Source: Pseudomonas fluorescens
GTDB lineage: Bacteria > Pseudomonadota > Gammaproteobacteria > Pseudomonadales > Pseudomonadaceae
Length of the DNA: 64,000 bases
Reading direction: 5' to 3'
Assembly: GCF_902497775.2 (NCBI RefSeq)
Contig: NZ_OZ024668.1
Coordinates: forward strand, 2,503,826 to 2,567,825
In this document: piece by piece, positions 46,185 to 54,000 of the stretch
Layout of the letters: each line of letters starts with the position of its first letter
Position numbering within the stretch: position 1 is the stretch's first letter
Made by a program: the position numbers and the translations under genes
Notes under the pieces: model-generated
Database searches by the model: none
Seen by the model: the letters and a program-made list of their open reading frames with translations, nothing else
What the model was told of the DNA's origin: nothing

Positions 46185-47132
46185 ATGGCTGCCAAGAAAA
46201 TCCTGGTTACCGGTGGGGCCGGCTTCATCGGCTCGCACCTGGTCGAAGCGCTACTGGAAAAAGGCTACTGCGTAAGGGTGCTGGACGACCTGTCGAGCGG
46301 CAAGTTGAGCAACCTGCCGGTCGACAACCCGCACTTGAGCGTGATGATTGGCGACGTGGCGGACGCCGCAATAGTCTCCCAGACCTTGAAAAACTGCACA
46401 GCGGTCGTCCACTTGGCGGCCGTGGCCTCGGTGCAGGCATCGGTGGACGACCCGCTACGCACCCATCAATGCAACTTCATCGGGACCTTGAACCTCTGTG
46501 AGGCGATGCGCGAACGGGCGATCAAACGGGTGGTATTCGCCTCCAGCGCGGCAATCTATGGCAGTAACGGCCAAGGCGCAGCCATCCATGAGGACACGCC
46601 CAAAATGCCGCTGACGCCTTACGCCTTCGACAAACTTGCCAGTGAACACTGCCTGGGTTTTTATCAGCGCCAGCACGGGCTGGAGCCGGTGGTCCTGAGG
46701 TTTTTCAACATCTTCGGTCCGCGTCAGGACCCCTTGTCGCCCTACTCTGGAGTCATCAGCATTTTCAGTGAGCGGGTAAGCTCCGACAGCCCGATCATCA
46801 TTTACGGTGACGGTGAACAAACCCGCGATTTTGTCTATGTCGCCGACCTGGTGCAGATTCTGATCCAGGCCCTGGAAAGCCCGGCGGTGCGTCATGAGCC
46901 GGTCAATGTCGGGCTCAATTGTGCCACCAGTCTCAACGACCTGGTGAAAGCCTTGAGCCAGGTAACCGGCAAGTCACCGGCGTTGCGCTACGACGCCCCC
47001 CGGCCTGGCGATATCCGCCATTCACGCGCGGATAACCGCCGCCTGCTCGACCAGTTCAGCCTGCCAGCGGCAACCGGCCTGCAGGAAGGCCTGCGGCGCC
47101 TGCTGACAAGTCTCAGATGCCAGGGCCGCTAA
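46185..47132 (+). CDS. NAD-dependent sugar epimerase/dehydratase (GalE-like SDR)
   Basis: 315 residues, extended SDR. The NAD motif GGAGFIG is at residues 10-16, the catalytic pair is Y146-xxx-K150 (YAFDKLASEH), and RFFNIFGPRQDPLSPYSG and GDGEQTRDFVYVADL are typical of UDP-sugar 4-epimerases. It probably makes the sugar donor for the GT2 enzyme. GGAGT precedes the ATG. Last gene of the operon. Its final seven codons share bases with the antisense remnant of exonuclease III, so its C-terminus may have been shaped by a rearrangement. Confidence 0.9.
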   Translation: MAAKKILVTGGAGFIGSHLVEALLEKGYCVRVLDDLSSGKLSNLPVDNPHLSVMIGDVADAAIVSQTLKNCTAVVHLAAVASVQASVDDPLRTHQCNFIGTLNLCEAMRERAIKRVVFASSAAIYGSNGQGAAIHEDTPKMPLTPYAFDKLASEHCLGFYQRQHGLEPVVLRFFNIFGPRQDPLSPYSGVISIFSERVSSDSPIIIYGDGEQTRDFVYVADLVQILIQALESPAVRHEPVNVGLNCATSLNDLVKALSQVTGKSPALRYDAPRPGDIRHSRADNRRLLDQFSLPAATGLQEGLRRLLTSLRCQGR

Positions 47133-47299
47133 CCAGCAGGTGATCGATGCGCAGGCCTGAGTTTTTCTGCCAGTGCTGGCGAAAGTAATCCCAGAAGCGC
47201 CTGCAGGCAGACCACATCGGGCTGTTCGCGCTGCAGCCAGTCGAGCAGGTTGGGCAAGCGCGCGCGGATGCCGTTGATGTTGAAGGTGGCGATCTTCAA
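47113..47299 (-). pseudogene. xthA: Internally deleted, frameshifted exonuclease III remnant
   Basis: From a TTG at 47299, behind AGGAGGAAGA, the frame gives an exonuclease III N-terminus (LKIATFNINGIRARLPNLLD, then QPDVVCLQ). After about 33 codons it jumps, with a +1 shift, to FWDYFRQHWQKNSGLRIDHLL, a segment normally near the C-terminus, and stops at 47113 shortly after. The active-site E of LQExK and most of the roughly 270-residue enzyme are missing. It is a decayed gene left at the boundary of the exopolysaccharide operon and overlaps the epimerase 3' end. Confidence 0.85.
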
Positions 47300-47313
47300 G
47301 GGGCTCTTCCTCC

Positions 47314-47340
47314 TGTGCGAGCGTGCTTGACTCGCGATGG
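47314..47340 (+). repeat. Degenerate REP-like element
   Basis: The sequence TGTGCGAGCGTGCTTGACTC followed by GCGATGG matches the REP consensus with several changes. It lies between the xthA remnant and the SYLF gene. Confidence 0.4.
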
Positions 47341-47370
47341 AGCACGCCTCACACACTCAGACCGACACCG

Positions 47371-47931
47371 TCAGCGTTTGATCAACGAAATTTTCGTCCC
47401 TTCGATACTCACCCCGGCCATCAGGCCCTGCTGGTCGAACACAAACGCATAGGCATCCTGCGTGAGGGTCGAGGTCGAGAGGTTTTTCGCCACGCCCTGG
47501 TCAACCAGCACCACCGTCGGCCCGACACCCACTTCCCAGCCTTTGGTGTCCTGCACGTACTTGACCGCCTTGTCGGTCATCAAAAACACCGCATAGGCAT
47601 AGGACTGCGCCCCTGCCTGCAGGCCCCAGGAGCCGGTGACCGAGTTGTAGTAACCGGAGACCTTGCTGCCTTTGTACAGCACCCCTTCGCCATAGCTGCC
47701 GCCAAATACCAGCCCGGCCTTGACCACTTTCGGGAACACCAGCACACCCTTGGCCGTGCGCGACATGGTTTCGGCCAAAGGATGAGCCTTGTAGAGGATT
47801 TGCAACGCCTGGCGGGCGTCTTTGTCGAGGTCTTCGGCCGTGGCGGCACTGGCGCTGTTGTGCAGGCCCACGGCGGCCAGGGCGACGAACGAAAGAACGA
47901 GTGCGAAAAGGATTCGCAATGGATGTTTCAT
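47371..47931 (-). CDS. Secreted SYLF (lipid-binding) domain protein
   Basis: 186 residues. Signal peptide (FALVLSFVALAAVGLHNSASA) then a SYLF/Ysc84-like domain: AKGVLVFPKVVKAGLVFGGSYGEGVLY, SGYYNSVTGSWGLQAGAQSYAYAVFLM and the ending GVSIEGTKISLI. Bacterial SYLF proteins are periplasmic and thought to bind lipids; function is not established. ATG at 47931 starts the signal peptide. It is divergent from the cyclic glucan synthase gene. Confidence 0.9.
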   Translation of the reverse strand: MKHPLRILFALVLSFVALAAVGLHNSASAATAEDLDKDARQALQILYKAHPLAETMSRTAKGVLVFPKVVKAGLVFGGSYGEGVLYKGSKVSGYYNSVTGSWGLQAGAQSYAYAVFLMTDKAVKYVQDTKGWEVGVGPTVVLVDQGVAKNLSTSTLTQDAYAFVFDQQGLMAGVSIEGTKISLIKR

Positions 47932-48085
47932 GGCTGTGCTCCAACACCGGCCGGCGCCGGCACTCAATGGATGACACACCTCAGGCTAAGCGCAATGGCG
48001 CAAGCGGTCTGTTCGCTAGCGTACAGACCCGCCACCACCGGCGCGACACACTGGGCCAGTCAGCCTCAGCCCATACAAGGACATC

Positions 48086-51000
48086 ATGGACAACCCCTGG
48101 CCCCGTGCCCTGATGCTGCTCAAACGCCTGTCATGGCGACCCGCACCGCGTACGTTCGGCTACGAGGCCCTACTGCGCTCGGAGCTGTTCAGCGCCGAAC
48201 AGATGGCCAACCATGGCACCTTGCTCGCCCGCCAGCACCGGCTTGATCCGGCACCCAAAGCCGATGGCCTGCTGGCGCGCCTGGCCGACAATGAACGGGT
48301 CCTGGCCAGCAGTTGCGCGCAGTTCATCGACGCCCAACCCACCACCCGGCGGGTGACCCCGGCCGCCGAATGGCTGCTCGACAACTATTACCTGGTCGAA
48401 GCCCATATCCGCCTGGCCAAGACTCACTTGCCCAAAGGCTACAGCCGCCAGTTGCCGCGCCTGGGCAACGGCCCGTCGGCAGGCTTGCCGAGGGTTTACG
48501 ATATCGCCCTGGAAACCATCAGCCACGGCGATGGCCGGGTCGATGACGAAAGCCTGGGCCGCTTCGTCGAGGCCTATCAGAGCGTCACCGCGCTGACGCT
48601 CGGTGAGTTGTGGGCGATCCCGATCATGTTGCGCCTGGCCCTGATCGAAAACCTGCGACGCATCGCTGCGCGGGTCATGGCCAGCTGGGCCGACCGCAAC
48701 CAGGCCAACGACTGGGCTGACCGCCTGAGCGAAACCGCCGAGCACGATGCCAAGAGCGTGGTGCTGGTGGTGGCCGATATGGCCCGCTCGCAACCACCGA
48801 TGACCGCCGCCTTCGTCGCCGAACTGACCCGCAGGCTGCAGGGCCAGAGCGCAACCCTGATCCAGCCGCTGACCTGGATCGAGCAATCGCTGGCCGAGTC
48901 CGGCCTGACCATCGAGCGCCTGGTACAGCTGGATGCCCAGCAACAGGCCGCCGACCAGGTGTCGATCAGCAATAGCATTGCCAGCCTGCGCCTGCTGTCG
49001 ACCAGCGACTGGCGGGCGTTCGTCGAGCGTCTGAGCCTGGTAGAACGGCAGTTGCACAATGACCCGGCGGGGGCGTACCCGCAGATGGATTTCGCCAGCC
49101 GTGATCATTACCGCCACGTGATCGAGCGCCTGGCGCGCCATTGCCCGCACAGCGAAGAACAGGTAGCACAACTGGCGGTCAACCTGGCCCGGCAGCGTGG
49201 CCAGCCTCCGCCTGCGGCGGACGTCGCCGGGCATGTCGGCTTCTACCTGATCGGCCCCGGCTTGCCACAACTGGAGCAGCGCCTGGGCGCCCGCGTGCCG
49301 CAGGACCTGCGCTGGCAACGGCTATTGCACCGCGCGCCGCTGACGTTTTTTCTGGCCCCGGTGGCGCTGCTGTCGCTGATTTTTGCCTGGCCGTTTTTGC
49401 TCGACGGCTACCGTGCCGGCTGGCCCGGTTGGGGCCTGGTGCTGCTGGCCCTGCCGCTGCTGCTGATGACCAGCCGCCTGGCCATCGGCCTGATCAACTG
49501 GTTGGTGACCCTTACCGTCGCCCCGTGCCTGCTGCCGCGCCTGGACTACCGCGAAGGCCTGCCGGCCGAGGCCCGCACCCTGGTGGTAGTACCGACCCTG
49601 ATGGCCAACAGTGCCGATGTCGAGGAACTCGTCGAAGGGCTTGAGGTGCGCTTTCTGGCCAACCGCGACGAGCAGCTGTATTTCGCCCTGCTCACCGATT
49701 TCATGGACAGCCCGGTCGAGGTACAGGACCAGGACGCAGGGCTGCTGAGCATGGCCGGCGAAAGGATCAGCGCCTTGAACCACAAATACCCGGCCGAGCT
49801 TGGCGAGCGGTTTTTCCTGCTGCATCGGCCACGGCGCTGGAACCCGGCCGAGCGCACCTGGATGGGCTACGAGCGCAAACGCGGCAAGCTGGCCGAGCTC
49901 AATGCGCTGCTGCGCGGGCACGGGCTTGAGCGCTTTGCCTTGATTGTTGGCGATATCGCCGCGTTGGGCGGGGTTCGCTACGTCATCACCCTCGATACCG
50001 ACACCCAACTGCCCCGCGATGCCGCCCGCCAGTTCATCGGCGCCATGCAGCACCCGCTCAACCAACCGCACTTCGACGCCCAGGGCCGAATCCACCGTGG
50101 CTACGCGATTCTGCAACCGCGGGTCGGCATCAGCCTGCCCAGCGCCACACGTTCGCGCTATGCGCGGCTGTTTGGCAGCGACGCCGGGGTCGACCCGTAC
50201 ACGCGCGCGGTGTCCGATGTATATCAGGACCTGTTCCTGCATGGCTCGTTCATCGGCAAGGGCATTTATGCAGTCGATGCCTTCGAACAGGCACTGGAGG
50301 GCCGCTTTGCCGAGAACCGCATCCTCAGCCACGATCTGATCGAAGGCTGTTATGCCCACTCCGGGCTGCTCAGCGATGTACAGCTGTTCGAAGAGTACCC
50401 GGCGCGCTACAGCGCCGACGTCAAGCGCCGGCACCGCTGGATTCGCGGTGACTGGCAACTGCTGCCGTGGTTGCTGCCCTGGGCGCCGGGCGCTACCGGC
50501 CTGCACAGCAACCGCCTCAGCGCCCTGGCGTGCTGGAAGATTTTCGACAACCTGCGCCGCAGCCTGGAACCAGCCGCGTTCCTCAGCGTGTTGCTCTGCG
50601 CCTGGTTGATCGCCCCGCAAGCGGGGCTCTGGACCCTGGCCGTGGTCGCCCTGCTGCTGACCCAGCCACTGCTGGACACCCTGCTCGCGCTGCTGCGCAA
50701 AACCACCGATGTGCCGGTCGCCGAGCACCTGCTGGCGGTGCTGTACAGCGCCGGCCAGCAGGGTGTGCGCGCCGCCTTCAACCTCGCCTGGTTGCCGTTC
50801 GAGGCCCACTACAGCCTGGATGCCATCGCCCGCACGCTGTGGCGCATGCTGGTGAGCAAGCGCCGCTTGTTGCAGTGGAGCCCGTCGCGGGAGGTCGAAC
50901 GCACCAGCGTCAACAGCCTGCCGGGGCTGTACCGCACCCTGTGGATCGCGCCCACGCTGGCACTGGCTTTGATCGCCCTGTTGGCGCCCTCGCCGCGCCT

Positions 51001-54000
51001 GCTCGCCCTCGCCGCGCCGTTCCTGCTGCTGTGGTTGGCAGCCCCGGCCCTGGCCTGGTGGATCAGCCGCGCCGACAGCGGCACCAGCCAGGCCGTGTCG
51101 GCGCAGGGCGTACACTTCTTGCGCTTGCTGGCCCGGCGCAACTGGGCGTTTTTCAACCAGTACGTGAATGCCGAAGAACGCTGGCTGCCGCCAGACAATA
51201 TCCAGGAAGCGCCCTACGCCAACGTCGCCCACCGTACCTCACCGACCAACATGGGCATGGCCCTGCTCGCCCACCTGGCCGCCCATGATTTTGGCTACCT
51301 GGGCAGTGCGCGCCTGCTGCAACGGCTGCAAGCGATGCTGCACAGCATGCAGAGCCTGGAACGTCATCACCAGCACTTCTACAACTGGTACGACACCAGC
51401 AGCGGCTTGGCGCTGCGCCCGCTGTATGTGTCGACAGTCGACAGCGGCAACCTCGCCGGCCTGCTGCTGACCTTGAGGCCCGGCTTGCTGGCCCTGGCCG
51501 ATGCGCCGTTGCTGGATGGGCGCCTGCGCCAAGGGCTGCTGGACAGCCTGGATGTGCTGCTGCAAGCCTACAAGGCGGCGGGCATCGCCGACGCCGAGCT
51601 GCAGACGTTGCGCGTAGAGCTCGACGCCAGCCAAGCGCCTGAGCAACTGCCAGGCCTGCTGCAACGGTTGATCGACTGCCCCCTGTCGCAACCCGATCCC
51701 TCCGGCGATTGCACCTTCTGGCTCGGCGCCCTGCATGAGCAATGCGAGGACGTGCTCGGCGAATTGCGCGCCTTCGAACTGCCCGCAGGCAACGACCCGG
51801 CAGCAGCACAAGCGCTGAGCTGGCGGCACCTGGCGCAGCTCGATGCCCAGCACTGGCCCGCCGCCGAGCAGGCGCAGGTCAACGCCGTGCGCAGCCTGGC
51901 CCGCGAGCGCATCCGCAGCGCGGTACTGCTGGCCGAACAGGCCGCAACCCTGGCCAGGATGGATTTCAGCTTTCTTTACGACCACCAGCGTGACCTCTTC
52001 GTGATCGGCTACAACGTCGACGAACAGCGCCTGGACAGCGCCTTCTACGACCTGCTGGCCTCGGAAATGCGCCTGACCAATTTCGTCGTCATCGCCCAGG
52101 GCCAGATCCCCCAGGAGAGCTGGTTCGCTCTCGGTCGCCTGCTCACCAGCAATGCCGGCGAACCGGTGCTGTTGTCGTGGTCGGGGTCGATGTTCGAGTA
52201 CCTGATGCCGATGCTGGTGATGCCCTCCTACCAAGGCACGTTGCTGGAGCAGTCCTGCCGCGCCGCGGTCAACCGGCAGATCGCCCACGGCAACCAGCTG
52301 GGCATTCCCTGGGGGGTATCGGAGTCGGCGTATAACAGCCTCGATGCCCACTTCAATTACCAGTACCGGGCCTTCGGCGTGCCGGGGCTGGGCCTCAAAC
52401 GCGGCCTGGGTGAAGACCGGGTGGTGGCACCCTATGCCAGTGCCCTGGCGCTGATGGTGGCCCCCGCCGCAGCCTGCGCCAACCTCCAGCGCCTGGCCGA
52501 ACTGGGCGTCGCCGGGCGCTTCGGCCTCTATGAGGCCGTCGACTACAGCGAAGCACGGCTACCGCCCGGACAAAACGCGGTGGTGATCAAGTCGTTCATG
52601 GCCCATCACCAGGGCATGAGCTTGCTGGCCCTGACCTCACTGCTGCTTGATCGCCCCATGCAGCAGCGCTTCGAGTCCGACCCGCAGTTCCAGGCCAGCG
52701 CCCTGTTGCTTCAGGAGCGCGTACCGAAAACCGCCGCCGCGTACCTGCATGCCGCACAGGCGCCGGTCAGCGAAGACGGCGCCGCGCCCAGCGAGCAGCA
52801 ACTGCGGGTATTCACCGAGCCCAACCGGCGCTGCCCGGCGGTGCAGTTGCTGTCCAACGGTCATTACCACGTGATGGTCAACAACGCCGGCGCAGGTTAC
52901 AGCCGCTGCAACGACCTTGCCGTCACCCGCTGGCACGAGGACATCGCCAGCGATACCCTCGGCATCTTCTGTTACCTGCGCGATGTCGCCAGCGGCGCAT
53001 TCTGGTCCACGGCGCACCAGCCGACCCTGTACCGGCCGCAAAGCCACGAGGCGATCTTCAGTGACGCACGCGCCGAGTTCCGCCTGCGCGAGCGCGACAT
53101 CGACTGCCACACCGAGATCGTCGTGTCGCCCGAGGACGATGTCGAACTTCGCCGCCTGCACCTGACCAACCATGGCCGCCAGCGCCGCAGCCTGGAGCTG
53201 ACCAGCTATGCCGAGGTGGTATTGGCCCCGGCCATCAGCGATGCCCTGCACCCGGCGTTCAGCAAGCTGTTCGTGCAGAGCGAGCTGCTGCGCCCATTGC
53301 AGGCCATCGTCTGCAGCCGCCGACCGCGCTCGCAGCAAGAAGCCGTGCCGTGGCTGTGCCACCTGCTGGCCGCCCATGGCGTGGATATCGAAGCGATCTC
53401 GTATGAAACCGACCGCGCCCGCTTCATCGGCCGTGGCCGTACCCTCAAGGCCCCGGCGGCGTTGCTACCCAGCGTTGAGCAGTTGTCCGACAGCGCCGGG
53501 GCGGTGCTCGATCCGATCGTAGCCATTCGCTGCCGGATCAGCCTCGAGCCTGGGCAGAGCGCGACCATCGACCTGGTCACCGGCATTGCCCAGAGCCGCG
53601 AAAGCTGCCTGCAGCAGATTCACAAGTACCGCGATCGCCACCTGGCGGACCGGGTCTTCGACCTGGCCTGGACCCACGGCCAGGTGCTGCTGCGCCAGCT
53701 CAACGCCTCCCTGGCCGATGCGCGGCTGTTCGAGCAGATGGCCGCTTCGGTGATCTATGCCAACCCGTCGCTGCGTAGCGAAAGCGCGCTATTGATGAAC
53801 AACCGGCGCAACCAGTCCGGGCTCTGGGGCCAGGCGATTTCCGGCGACCTGCCGATCGTGCTGGTGCAGATCAGCGACCCGGCCAACATCGAACTGGTGC
53901 GGCAGATGGTCCAGGCCCATGCCTACTGGCGGCAGAAAGGCCTGAGCCTGGACCTGGTGATCTGGAACGAGGACCAGGCCGGCTACCGCCAGCAACTGCA

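Noticed and set aside
49322..51232. Open frame of over 600 codons opposite the cyclic glucan synthase
   Set aside because: The composition is dominated by Q, A, G and R with no domain pattern, and the plus strand has conserved motifs.
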